Notes under the pieces: generated by a model
Seen by the model: the letters and a program-made list of their open reading frames with translations, nothing else
The model's database searches: none
Told to the model about the DNA's origin: nothing
IMG/VR virus record: IMGVR_UViG_3300043467_000176
Coordinates: 1-30,946 of that record
Length of the DNA: 30,946 bases
Reading direction: 5' to 3' (one strand)
DNA from: a virus
Program-made: the position numbers and the translations under genes
In this document: positions 6,845-14,898 of the stretch, piece after piece
Layout: each line of letters opens with the position of its first letter
Numbering within the stretch: position 1 is the first letter of the stretch

Positions 6845-7896
6845 TTGTATCTTTCGTATAGTTTAAAGCTGGCAAGATTCTTTGCCTTTGATTCACACAT
6901 CATATCAAAGTTATCAATAAATGTCAATGCCCAATCGTTCACAGCATCGTTCCAATAGTAGTCGGAATGTGCCCGAAGCTTCTGTTTACTATGTCCTGCT
7001 TCAATCAACGCACCATGAGAGGGTAATTGTGATCCGGGATGTCCGACAAGTATATCTTCACGGCTGACGGAGTAATGTAAAGTAGGCCTAACACCGCGCC
7101 AACTATCAATAACCATCTTAACCCGGTCATCATTTGCGGAAATATATTCTCCTTCACGTATCCAATTATGGTGTATGTCCATGACTGTAGGTACGAGATC
7201 AGATAATGATAAGCAGTCTGTAAGTCCATGTGTGTATTCCTCATTTTCTAGTGTTAGTGTGTTTCTTGCTTCGGGGCTGAGTCTTCCGTAAACATCTCTG
7301 ATTCCTTGTGGGCCTCTACGCCCAGATATGTGTATATTAATCTTAAAATCCTGGAAATTTCTACCGAACCCCATCCATCTGGCCATATCTGCATGATATT
7401 CAAACTCCTCTATACTCTTATTTACTACCTCATCACGGTCGCTTGCTAAAACTACAAATTGATCGGGATGAAATGAAAGACGTACATCATTTGCTCTAGC
7501 TGTCTCACCGATGGGTGCAAACCATCGTTGTAAACTATTTTGTACATCAGTACTTTGCCAAAATTCTTTGTATCCATCCATAGTATAAAAACTAAGCATA
7601 TCACTAGTAAGACGAACCATACGCAATTCGGGTTCTAATGTAGCAACACGCTTAACCAATGCGTGAGTATTCATAATATTGCGTTTAGCAACATCCATAA
7701 TCTTTTCTTCCACTACACTACGGTTATTACGTTTTGCCCATGCTTGAGTTGTACCGCCTGTGTTAAGGCCTTCAGCAGAGACAATCTCGCCTTTACTGTT
7801 GATTTCTGCCCATTTACAAGCAAAGCCGATGCGTTTGATAGATTGATTTGTCAAAGTAATAGTCCAAAGTGATAAATAATAGATGTAGTGTAACAT
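6829..7896 (-). CDS. uvdE: UV-damage endonuclease (UvdE/UvsE family)
   Basis: A 355-residue AP-endonuclease-fold enzyme that nicks DNA 5' of UV photoproducts and other distortions. It shows RIGFACKWAEIN near residue 22, VRLTSDMLSF, LSFHPDQFVVLAS, INIHISGRRG, LTLENEE, MDIHHNWIREGEY, PTLHYSVSRE and LRAHSDYYW, which supply the metal-binding His, Glu and Asp residues of the family. Family members usually begin a few residues before RIGFAC, so the first 20 residues from the ATG at 7896 may not be translated. A TTG 14 codons in (near 7854) is an alternative, and a TTGACT-N17-TACACT pair overlaps the ATG. It would protect phage DNA in sunlit water and would be the head gene of its operon. Confidence 0.88.
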   Translation of the reverse strand: MLHYIYYLSLWTITLTNQSIKRIGFACKWAEINSKGEIVSAEGLNTGGTTQAWAKRNNRSVVEEKIMDVAKRNIMNTHALVKRVATLEPELRMVRLTSDMLSFYTMDGYKEFWQSTDVQNSLQRWFAPIGETARANDVRLSFHPDQFVVLASDRDEVVNKSIEEFEYHADMARWMGFGRNFQDFKINIHISGRRGPQGIRDVYGRLSPEARNTLTLENEEYTHGLTDCLSLSDLVPTVMDIHHNWIREGEYISANDDRVKMVIDSWRGVRPTLHYSVSREDILVGHPGSQLPSHGALIEAGHSKQKLRAHSDYYWNDAVNDWALTFIDNFDMMCESKAKNLASFKLYERYKCLKN

Positions 7897-7904
7897 ATTT
7901 ACAC
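7871..7904 (+). promoter_or_regulatory. Possible late promoter plus hairpin for the plus-strand pair
   Basis: GATAAATAA at 7871-7879 resembles the late motif. Nine bases further is an inverted repeat, GTGTAA (7888-7893) and TTACAC (7899-7904), with a five-base loop. This precedes the genes starting at 7934 and 8827, which look late because of their leaders. The hairpin overlaps the divergent uvdE start, so transcription could interfere with it. Confidence 0.35.
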
Positions 7905-7933
7905 AATAAAGTCAACTATTTACGGATAACAAA

Positions 7934-8830
7934 ATGAGATTTACCGAAATTATATCAGAGAGTTCAGGAACCAGACTAAAAGACATAGCAAAAATTGCTA
8001 CTAATATGCCAGACGCTGACTTTTGGTTAGTGCGTAAGGGTAGTGATAAGACTGTGGGTAAGCCTCTCAAAGAATTTGATCCATCAAGGATTGGCATTAA
8101 AGTTGTAAAAACTGATGTTATTGACCCAAACTATCTTTATTACGCAATGATGAATTTACACAATCAGGGACACTTTGCCCGTATAGCAAATGGAACAACT
8201 AATTTAGTTAATATTACTGTAAATGATATTGCTAATATTCCACTAGGTCAACAGGGTATGAATGAAGCAAAAGATCCATGGAAAGAATATGAATTTATAT
8301 ACGATGGTCAAAAAATAGGACATATATATAGTAGGACAGGTCAACCTCCCTTTACAACTAGAAGAAAAGATGGTAATTTTATAAAACAAATGAATCATAA
8401 GAGTCTTAAGGATGCTCAGATGTTTTTAATCAACACACATTTAGGTAGGTCAACCTATGATAATATGAGCCATTATGGTACAACACCTCAGCAAGGTATC
8501 GATGAAGACTGGAACAAAGTCAATAAGAAAGACAAAACGTCCGGCATGAGCCGTAAAGCAGTGAAAGCATATCGTAGGGAAAATCCAGGCAGCAAATTGC
8601 AAACAGCAGTTACTACCAAACCTAGTAAATTAAAGCCTGGATCAAAAGCTGCCAAACGCCGCAAGAGTTTTTGTGCTCGTATGAGTGGTAACAAAGGTCC
8701 TATGAAAAAGCCTAATGGTAAACCTACCCCTAAAGCATTAGCACTACGTAGATGGAATTGCGAGAGTGTAGAGCAAATGGAAGAATTAGTAATGCTAGCT
8801 GAACAATATATTAGGAATCTTAAGAAATGA
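7934..8830 (+). CDS. HsdS-like N-terminal domain joined to a DUF6321-type C-terminus, with capsid-targeting-like leader
   Basis: 298 residues. Residues 1-10 (MRFTEIISES) resemble the T4 capsid targeting leader and contain I-S-E|S, the form cut by T4 gp21. Residues 15-104 (DIAKIATNMPDADFWLVRKG, then NYLYYAMMNLH, GTTNLVNITVNDIANIPL) resemble part of a type I restriction specificity subunit. Residues 197-277 (KTSGMSRKAVKAYRRENPGS, AAKRRKSFCARMSGNKGPM, PNGKPTPKALALRRWNC) match the basic Cys-containing phage domain I know as DUF6321. The C-terminal domain is strongly positive and likely binds DNA. The gene overlaps the next as ATGA. A packaged DNA-binding, anti-restriction or injected protein is the inference. 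Confidence 0.7.
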   Translation: MRFTEIISESSGTRLKDIAKIATNMPDADFWLVRKGSDKTVGKPLKEFDPSRIGIKVVKTDVIDPNYLYYAMMNLHNQGHFARIANGTTNLVNITVNDIANIPLGQQGMNEAKDPWKEYEFIYDGQKIGHIYSRTGQPPFTTRRKDGNFIKQMNHKSLKDAQMFLINTHLGRSTYDNMSHYGTTPQQGIDEDWNKVNKKDKTSGMSRKAVKAYRRENPGSKLQTAVTTKPSKLKPGSKAAKRRKSFCARMSGNKGPMKKPNGKPTPKALALRRWNCESVEQMEELVMLAEQYIRNLKK

Positions 8831-10200
8831 ATTTTGTAGAACTATTTGAGGGTGCAACACCCAAATTACCGGGTGCTGTAGGTGGCATCAAAGTTATGAG
8901 CATGGATCAGTTTCTGGCTCAATCTGATGATTTGCCCGATGAACAATTAGATGAATTGTCTCCTCAAACATTAGCAAGCTATGTTAGAAAATCTAATACA
9001 GATGCTAGAGATAGACTTAAACAAGATCCTAAAAATCAATTTAAAAAGGCTGAAAAAAGAGCCGCTGGTATAGGTCAAGCTATCGGCAAGATTCGTGCTA
9101 CAATGGAACCTGCTACTAAACAACAACCTGTAGCAGAAGCAACAAAACTACCAGCACAAACACGTGAACTAAAAGGCCAAGAACTAGATGATTACTTAGA
9201 TAGAATTCGTAATCGTGAAAAGGGTAAAACAGACAAATATAAACTTCCTTACATCCATCGCTCAAGTGTAGTCAAATACTACAATGAAGAAGGTAAACGC
9301 TACGATACAGACCAAATCAAAACAGCATTAGGTGTTCGCCCAAAGAAACTTCTTAAACAAAATGAGAAGATGAAACATTCTAATGGTGAACTAGAACAAT
9401 TCTATAACATTGGTTTTGCCGCACTAGTCGGTATAGCATTAGATGAAGGTACAAACGAACTCATAGTAGTTAATACATGTCCGGGTGCTGGATCATGTAA
9501 AGTAGATTGTTTCGCTATGAAGGGTGGTAAGGTTCAGTTTGAAGGTCCTTGGTTAAGTGACGGAAGAATTCTTACTTTCTTATTGAATGATCCAGATGGA
9601 TTCTTTAATCAACTAAGTGCAGAAATCACAAAAGAAGAAAAGCTAGCACAAAAGGGTGGTTACAATCTAACTATTCGTTGGCATGATGCTGGTGATTTCT
9701 TTAGTCCAGAATATATGGATTTGGCATTCAAATTAGCGGCATCACATCCTGATGTTAAGTTCTATGCTTATACAAAAATAGCGGATGCAGCCTTAGGTCA
9801 AAAGCCAAGTAACTTTATTGTTAATTGGAGTGAGGGTGCAAGTACTAGTCAAGAGAAACAAGTTAAACAACAAGATCCACAACTAGATGTAACTAAGAAT
9901 AGTCGTATTGTTCCAAGTAAGTTATTCTATGACTTATTGAAGAAGGATAAGGATGGTAAGTTAGATAAGACCGCTGATGGTGCTTGGCAACCAAAAGACG
10001 CAGCCGCATTAGAAGAATTAAAAGACAGATTGGCAAATCAATATAATTTAAAACGTGATAGTATCATTGATTATAATGAGATGATGGCTACTCCACAAAA
10101 GAATAACATTAAGAAATGGAATGTTATCATTGCACCAGGTGAGGGTGATATCAGTGCTAATAGACAAGATGTATTGTCTACATTATTATTGAAACACTAA
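8827..10200 (+). CDS. GP88-like protein with Cys cluster and capsid-targeting-like leader
   Basis: 457 residues. The start MNFVELFEGA carries L-F-E|G, a gp21-type cleavage site. Residues 10-120 are low in structure and basic. From about 190 the sequence has the marks of the phage Gene-product-88 family: VNTCPGAGSCKVDCFAMKGG (216-235; C218, C224, C228 as CX5CX3C), a TIRWHDAGDFFSPEYMDLAF strand-helix and HPDVKFYAYTK. The three Cys could hold an Fe-S cluster, and the general layout recalls radical-SAM-type barrels, but the family's reaction is unknown to me. The stop interlocks with that of the convergent epimerase gene by three bases. Likely late and virion-associated. Confidence 0.7.
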   Translation: MNFVELFEGATPKLPGAVGGIKVMSMDQFLAQSDDLPDEQLDELSPQTLASYVRKSNTDARDRLKQDPKNQFKKAEKRAAGIGQAIGKIRATMEPATKQQPVAEATKLPAQTRELKGQELDDYLDRIRNREKGKTDKYKLPYIHRSSVVKYYNEEGKRYDTDQIKTALGVRPKKLLKQNEKMKHSNGELEQFYNIGFAALVGIALDEGTNELIVVNTCPGAGSCKVDCFAMKGGKVQFEGPWLSDGRILTFLLNDPDGFFNQLSAEITKEEKLAQKGGYNLTIRWHDAGDFFSPEYMDLAFKLAASHPDVKFYAYTKIADAALGQKPSNFIVNWSEGASTSQEKQVKQQDPQLDVTKNSRIVPSKLFYDLLKKDKDGKLDKTADGAWQPKDAAALEELKDRLANQYNLKRDSIIDYNEMMATPQKNNIKKWNVIIAPGEGDISANRQDVLSTLLLKH

Positions 10201-11030
10201 ACCTTCAATAAATCTTCCATAGTGTATAGATTACGCATATAGGGTGATACATTAGCTAGTACAGAACTAGGTAAATCACCCTTTCTCCTTGGGCCGTATT
10301 TTACATCAAAACTACACTCATTGACTTTTTGAAATAAATCAACAATCTCCTGTACAGTATATCCTACACCATGTCCTAAGCATTCAAAGCTATTGCTAGG
10401 CTTTTCAATTGCTTGCATCAATGCATCACATATCTCATTAACATGTACATAATCACGTATACATGTACCATCAATAACGGACACATCATAATCATTACCG
10501 TAAATAGTAAACTCACCCGACTCTTTAGCTTTAATTAAATTGTACATTAACCCATCGGGGTTAGTGGGAGCCACGACGGTGCTTCCAATAACATTATAAA
10601 ATCTAAAGATTGTATATGGTGTTTGACGATGGGTTGTACAATATTCTCTGACCACATCTTCTGCGGCACGTTTGCTGATACCATAAGCACTAGCACAATC
10701 TTGTGCGGCACCTGTACTAGCAAAGATAAAGTTCTTTGTCTTTATCTTGTTAACTACATTCATTGTACCATTCAAGTTAGTGATATAGTATTTGATAGGC
10801 ATCTGCTCGCTTTCACCTACACGAACTAATGCCGCTAAATGGATTACACAATCATATTCAATATCACCCGGAATAGCAAATTGTCTATTGATATCGCAAC
10901 GATAAAACTCATTCAATGGCGCTTGTGGTTCATCAATATCTAAGCCATGAACTTCATATTCATTCTCAAGCATTTTGCATAGATGACTGCCAATGTATCC
11001 TGAGCATCCTGTAATTAAAATCTTTTTCAT
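10197..11030 (-). CDS. NAD-dependent UDP-glucose 4-epimerase-like (GalE family)
   Basis: A 277-residue extended short-chain dehydrogenase. ITGCSGYIGSH (6-16) is the NAD-binding glycine loop, HLAALV the conserved second strand, FASTGAA the Ser/Thr site and YGISK the catalytic Tyr-Lys. DGTCIRDYVHVNEI and RRKGDLPSSVLANV match the sugar-nucleotide half of GalE. It is about 60 residues shorter than E. coli GalE, so the substrate may differ. It follows the glycosyltransferase by an ATGA overlap, suggesting it makes that enzyme's sugar donor. It is the last gene of the QueD-QueE operon. Confidence 0.88.
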   Translation of the reverse strand: MKKILITGCSGYIGSHLCKMLENEYEVHGLDIDEPQAPLNEFYRCDINRQFAIPGDIEYDCVIHLAALVRVGESEQMPIKYYITNLNGTMNVVNKIKTKNFIFASTGAAQDCASAYGISKRAAEDVVREYCTTHRQTPYTIFRFYNVIGSTVVAPTNPDGLMYNLIKAKESGEFTIYGNDYDVSVIDGTCIRDYVHVNEICDALMQAIEKPSNSFECLGHGVGYTVQEIVDLFQKVNECSFDVKYGPRRKGDLPSSVLANVSPYMRNLYTMEDLLKV

Positions 11031-12364
11031 AAACCCTCAAATAATGATAGACCTTCTGCTTCTTCTATTGGTTCAAAGTTTGGATCTTTTGTTAAGTATG
11101 TATCGTCATCTGTATAGATAACCCTAAATTTATGTTTATTGGTTAAAACACTACGTACATCATCAATACAAATAATACTACGGTTCAAATCACTGATAAA
11201 ATCAACGTGTTTAATTGTAGTCTCATTGCATATTTTTGCTGTATTACTGTTAGATTTTCTAGGTTCAAAATCATTAAAACAGTTGTTCCATTTATGAAAG
11301 ACAGTAGCTTCTTGTTCTTGTGCATGTTGCAATGCTCCCAAGTTATACCATCTTTCTGCTTTTTCAAAAATATCGTACAATTCTTTTGCTTTACTTGCCA
11401 TGTCTTTTTTAGTACAAGTATAAAAGAAATCTTTGTTAAAGTTATTAGTCCAACGTTGATGTTCTAACACTAATGTAGGCATTTGAATATGTTGTTCATA
11501 GAATGCCATACCATAACTCTCAACAATACTAGGATTGAATGCAATTCTAGCACTTGTCATAAAGTTAACTTTCTCTTGACCAATGATACCTACACGAATT
11601 TCGTAAGGTACACCTATCTTCTGTAGTCTATCTTCAAACTTCTTTGCACCATTTGCACTAGTCATTACTTTTGCTGGAAGGTTTGTTTGTTCAATCAAGT
11701 CTAAGAACAACTCAGGATTCTTACCTTCTTCCCATCGTCCAACAAACAATATACCTTCACGTGTCTTATGATGTTCTTCCAGTAATCCACGTTCTGTAAT
11801 AGGAATAGGCAAGTGATATGAAGATTCATCTAAATGTACTTGATTGAATTTACTCTGTGTACCCACATCAATATTCGTTAAGCTTAATTGGTGACGCATT
11901 GCTACATTAGTGTTAGACAAGAAGGGATTCTTGGTGTCTGTGAATATCTGACTTTCTAAATGAGTATATGCAATGATTTGAATCACATCTTCAAGTCCCA
12001 TAGTACTAGCTACCTGCACAGTTTCATATGTGTTGCATATCAGTACATCATACAAATTATGTTCCAGTGCTTCTACAATTGCTGTACGGAAATTAGCCAT
12101 TCGTTCATAACAGAATGTATCCCCATACATAAAGATATTGCTGTGGTCAGTATATTTTAGTGATTCTAATGGGGCAATAACATTTGCTTTGATAGATTTA
12201 ACAAACTCAGTATCTTGTGGTTCTTTATCGGTAATGATATCAACTTTAATATTATGTTGGTCCATTAGTTCACAGAAGCTTTTTGTAAATTGCCCTATCC
12301 CACCATGTGGTATTAATGTTTGATAGCTTACTAAGAAGCCAATTCGTTTATCGTATGTTCTCAT
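11027..12364 (-). CDS. GT-B glycosyltransferase (family 4-like)
   Basis: 445 residues. The N-terminal domain starts RIGFLVSYQTLIPHGGIGQF, with the Gly loop for the sugar-nucleotide phosphate. The C-terminal domain contains GILFVGRWEEGKNPELFLDL, a typical GT4 linker strand, and IAFNPSIVESYGMAFYEQ, matching the donor-binding E..G......E pattern. About 70 extra residues at the C-terminus (from about 365) are of unknown use. It is coupled by ATGA overlaps to the 57-residue gene before and the epimerase after. The acceptor could be modified phage DNA, a virion protein or host lipopolysaccharide; the sequence does not decide. Confidence 0.82.
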   Translation of the reverse strand: MRTYDKRIGFLVSYQTLIPHGGIGQFTKSFCELMDQHNIKVDIITDKEPQDTEFVKSIKANVIAPLESLKYTDHSNIFMYGDTFCYERMANFRTAIVEALEHNLYDVLICNTYETVQVASTMGLEDVIQIIAYTHLESQIFTDTKNPFLSNTNVAMRHQLSLTNIDVGTQSKFNQVHLDESSYHLPIPITERGLLEEHHKTREGILFVGRWEEGKNPELFLDLIEQTNLPAKVMTSANGAKKFEDRLQKIGVPYEIRVGIIGQEKVNFMTSARIAFNPSIVESYGMAFYEQHIQMPTLVLEHQRWTNNFNKDFFYTCTKKDMASKAKELYDIFEKAERWYNLGALQHAQEQEATVFHKWNNCFNDFEPRKSNSNTAKICNETTIKHVDFISDLNRSIICIDDVRSVLTNKHKFRVIYTDDDTYLTKDPNFEPIEEAEGLSLFEGL

Positions 12365-12534
12365 TTATCTTTTACAGTAGGTACATCTTGCCATTCAGTC
12401 CACTCACGCTTTTTAGTAAAACTGCCGTTAAGGGTAGTTGTACTATAATCAGTTACTTCACTTTGTGTTCTATATTGTAACACTTTTTCTGGTCCGTCAT
12501 AACCGTTTCGGACAAGATATCTTAATTCATACAT
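12361..12534 (-). CDS. Small phage protein (57 residues)
   Basis: The frame reads MYELRYLVRNGYDGPEKVLQ and ends EWTEWQDVPTVKDK. It has AAAGGTAAAT just before the ATG and an ATGA overlap with the glycosyltransferase. The DYSTTTL, EWTEWQDVP pattern is of a kind repeated in small T4-like phage proteins. It is probably a short beta protein, function unknown. Confidence 0.68.
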   Translation of the reverse strand: MYELRYLVRNGYDGPEKVLQYRTQSEVTDYSTTTLNGSFTKKREWTEWQDVPTVKDK

Positions 12535-12538
12535 ATAT

Positions 12539-12772
12539 TTACCTTTTTAATAACCACATAATGTGGGCATTCTTAGAATGCCATTTGTGTTCAAATATGG
12601 ACTCACCTGGCCCTGACCACATTGCTGTAACCCTATAACCATATGTTAACCAAATCAACTTACCGGTTAACACACATCTTTTAGGCAACCATGCAAACTT
12701 AAGAGTTGATCCTAGACCTCTCATTAATGCATTGTTGTAAAATACATCATCATCTATTGGATAATCTAACAT
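12539..12772 (-). CDS. Small hypothetical phage protein
   Basis: 77 residues, Trp-rich (six Trp), starting MLDYPIDDDVFYNNALMRGL and ending AHIMWLLKR. It lies 12 bases after queE and four bases before the next gene. A weakly hydrophobic stretch (KLIWLTYGYRVTAMW) is too short and polar for a confident membrane segment. No family is recognised, and the ribosome binding site is poor. Confidence 0.6.
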   Translation of the reverse strand: MLDYPIDDDVFYNNALMRGLGSTLKFAWLPKRCVLTGKLIWLTYGYRVTAMWSGPGESIFEHKWHSKNAHIMWLLKR

Positions 12773-12784
12773 GTAGAGACTATT

Positions 12785-13633
12785 TTATGTGCCCCACTCG
12801 TTTTTAAACAGTGGGACTTGAAGTCTATCACTATAACGATAACCACGATTCATTGCTTCAATAGCAACATTCTTAGCATTCAAACTATAGATACTTTCTA
12901 CACCACCACATGGCATAAAGTATACAGGGCCTCTAAATCCACCATTACGAAACTCTTGTACTGCCTTATCAGCTTCTAATGCATCTTCTTTAGTAGCGAT
13001 AACAAACTTTAAATATACAAAGCCAATACTTTCATATTGACGAATAATACTAGGACAAATTGCTTCTTCCCACTTCTCACCACTGATACTTAGTTTAGGG
13101 CTAACACTAAATGTAAGTGCATTCTTTTCTCTGTTAATCTTCCATTGTTGTAGATAGATAGAGAGGTCTTGACTTAGTTCTTGTGTACCATTAGTTTCAA
13201 ATGTAATCTCTTTCAATGACCTCATCTTCTCGTTTGAAAGCAGTTCTGGATACGCTCTTTGCCATCCAAGAAGAGGTTCACCGCCAGTGATGACAAGGTG
13301 CTCATCCATCCAGCGATTGTGAGGAAGCATAGCCATAATGTCGTCAACAATATCATCGGTGGGGCGAACAGGACTAAGATGCTTAAACCTAGGATCCCAT
13401 GAAGCATAACTGTCACACCCTGTACTGACCAACGGTAGTTTTTTATAATCATCATAATAGTGAACCCTTGCGGCAATATCTTCTACTTCTTTACTTACTT
13501 CACCTTTAGGCATGCCAAAGCCTGCACATGTAAAGTTACAACCAAATGTTCTTAGGAACACGGAGGGAACTCCCATATATCGGCCTTCTCCTTGTATACT
13601 ATAGAATAGTTCTGAAATTTTTAGTTGTGCCAT
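12785..13633 (-). CDS. queE: 7-carboxy-7-deazaguanine synthase QueE (radical SAM)
   Basis: 282 residues. It converts 6-carboxy-tetrahydropterin to 7-carboxy-7-deazaguanine. FYSIQGEGRYMGVPSVFLRTFGC (10-32) is the QueE opening. The cluster ligands appear as C32, C36 and C73, a long-insert form of the radical SAM motif (CX3CX36C) ending GCDSYASW. LVITGGEPLLGWQ is the SAM-binding glycine motif and ITFETNGTQ the next conserved strand. The start overlaps the queD stop as TAATG, so the two are coupled. The variant cluster spacing is what I expect of phage QueE proteins. Confidence 0.92.
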   Translation of the reverse strand: MAQLKISELFYSIQGEGRYMGVPSVFLRTFGCNFTCAGFGMPKGEVSKEVEDIAARVHYYDDYKKLPLVSTGCDSYASWDPRFKHLSPVRPTDDIVDDIMAMLPHNRWMDEHLVITGGEPLLGWQRAYPELLSNEKMRSLKEITFETNGTQELSQDLSIYLQQWKINREKNALTFSVSPKLSISGEKWEEAICPSIIRQYESIGFVYLKFVIATKEDALEADKAVQEFRNGGFRGPVYFMPCGGVESIYSLNAKNVAIEAMNRGYRYSDRLQVPLFKNEWGT

Positions 13634-14115
13634 TATGCAAACTCTCCGTCTTCCCTGTGACCACCTCGTCCTGCCATGTTACTATCAGTCTCACGGACCT
13701 CTACTCTACAGCACCATACACGTTTTGCTTCTTCACTACCGCAGTTAGGTAAAAAGATTGTGTTAATGTATTCATATAAGAAGTCAGCAATACCCTCACA
13801 ACCAGTACGTTCTACTTCTGTAATCTTTGCTAGTTTTAAACGACCTAGTTCTAATAGATGTTCACGCATTGGGTCATCTTGTGCGACTAATAATGTATGG
13901 TCAAACCATTCTTCTAGTTTATCTTTAAGTGGTCGTAATCCACCGAAGTCAGTTACCCAGTTACGGGCATCTAATGTATCTGCTTCAAATTCAAAGTGAA
14001 AACTCATAGCATAGCCATGAATTAAGTTACAATGACTGTCAGCACGCCATTGACGATATGCGACAGGACCTATTTGTCTGTATGTTTTTGTTGAAAAGAA
14101 TTTTTTGTTTGCCAT
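13633..14115 (-). CDS. queD: 6-carboxy-tetrahydropterin synthase QueD
   Basis: 160 residues, T-fold. It makes 6-carboxy-tetrahydropterin from dihydroneopterin triphosphate. SHCNLIHGYAMSFHFEFEA (27-45) contains the catalytic Cys29 and zinc His33. Where E. coli has HGH this one has HGY, and H28 or H40 may be the missing ligand. FGGLRPLKDKLEEWFDHTLL follows, then GCEGIADFLYEYI in the PTAEN position and VRETDSN at the end. AGGAGA lies 7 bases upstream of the ATG, and an extended -10 promoter sits at 14134-14139, so queD heads the operon that includes queE and the sugar genes. Confidence 0.9.
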   Translation of the reverse strand: MANKKFFSTKTYRQIGPVAYRQWRADSHCNLIHGYAMSFHFEFEADTLDARNWVTDFGGLRPLKDKLEEWFDHTLLVAQDDPMREHLLELGRLKLAKITEVERTGCEGIADFLYEYINTIFLPNCGSEEAKRVWCCRVEVRETDSNMAGRGGHREDGEFA

Positions 14116-14133
14116 TGTGTTCTCCTATGTTAT

Positions 14134-14162
14134 ATTATAGCATAGGACGCAGAGTTTGTATA
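14134..14162 (-). promoter_or_regulatory. Sigma70 extended -10 promoter for queD
   Basis: TGC-TATAAT (-10 at 14139-14134) has the TG of an extended -10. The -35 (TATACA at 14162-14157, spacer 17) is weak. The leader of about 11 bases holds AGGAGA. Confidence 0.6.
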
Positions 14163-14191
14163 CCGGGATGAGCCCAAAGAGACCGGTTATC

Positions 14192-14665
14192 TTATTTATT
14201 AAGAGTGTTAATGATTTGGGCATCAGCTACCCGTTTACGTAAACTACTGCTACTGAAACTATGGTCACGACCATTGAACACAAGTTCAATGCCACGCTCA
14301 CCGCCCTCCCATCTTCCAGTAAACTCTTTATCTGCATACTCTACACCCAAAATGCGAACATCTAATGGTAGAATAAGTAATAGGTCAATAAGGTCCTGTT
14401 CAGTTTGATAGACAACAACTTCATCAACATAACGACAAGCCGCAAGTTGAATCTGTCGCTCTACAATACTTTGAATGGGTTTATTCTTAGTGTCAGGTCT
14501 ATCAATAGTAGGATCAGTTTGCAACCCACAAATCAAATAGTCACAATGATTCTTAGCTTCACTTAACATAGCAACATGCCCTGCATGTAGCAAGTCAAAT
14601 GTACTGAAAGTGATACCAATCTTTTTACCTTGTGCTTTTAGTTCTTTAATGTGATTGAAAATCAT
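14192..14665 (-). CDS. Cytidylyltransferase-like nucleotidyltransferase
   Basis: 157 residues from an ATG at 14665 that overlaps the upstream stop as ATGA; a GTG at 14683 is less likely. IGITFSTFDLLHAGHVAML carries the HxGH motif of the class I nucleotidyltransferase fold, and FSSSSLRKRV near the end is the S-S-x-x-R motif. It resembles RfaE/TagD-type enzymes that activate sugar- or alcohol-phosphates with ATP or CTP. The C-terminal half has the GGERGIELVFNGRDHSF loop. It is placed between folE and queD, so it may activate a group used with the modified base or by the neighbouring glycosyltransferase. Confidence 0.82.
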   Translation of the reverse strand: MIFNHIKELKAQGKKIGITFSTFDLLHAGHVAMLSEAKNHCDYLICGLQTDPTIDRPDTKNKPIQSIVERQIQLAACRYVDEVVVYQTEQDLIDLLLILPLDVRILGVEYADKEFTGRWEGGERGIELVFNGRDHSFSSSSLRKRVADAQIINTLNK

Positions 14666-14898
14666 TTTGAAAGAGTTCTCCACATCTTAGTTTGTTCGTG
14701 TTCTTTTAAGAATTCATCTTCACCGGCAAATGTAGGACTATCGGCTATAATCTCATCCAATAGCCATTTGATCCGATGTAAGTCTTTTTTGATTTCAAAT
14801 TGATTAAATCCGTCATTATAGTTACTATGTAGTTCTACACCACTCATATAGATTTGATGATGAACACTGTTATAGTCCATTTGTTTACGAAAGCCCAT
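14662..14898 (-). CDS. Small T4-like phage hypothetical protein
   Basis: 78 residues from the ATG at 14898, which forms TAATG with the folE stop; a TTG at 14907 is rejected. YNDGFNQFEIKKDLHRIKWLLDEIIADSPTF and HEQTKMW form a helical, acidic protein of a type common in T4-like phages. Coupled to folE and the nucleotidyltransferase. Unknown role. Confidence 0.72.
   Translation of the reverse strand: MGFRKQMDYNSVHHQIYMSGVELHSNYNDGFNQFEIKKDLHRIKWLLDEIIADSPTFAGEDEFLKEHEQTKMWRTLSK

Noticed and set aside
7894-7933. TTGACT-N17-TACACT as a firm uvdE promoter
   Set aside because: It overlaps the annotated ATG, so either the start or the promoter must be wrong; noted under the gene but not claimed as a feature.
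14116-14191. Terminator after the nucleotidyltransferase
   Set aside because: ACCGG/CCGGT arms are five bases with a 16-base loop and no T-run.
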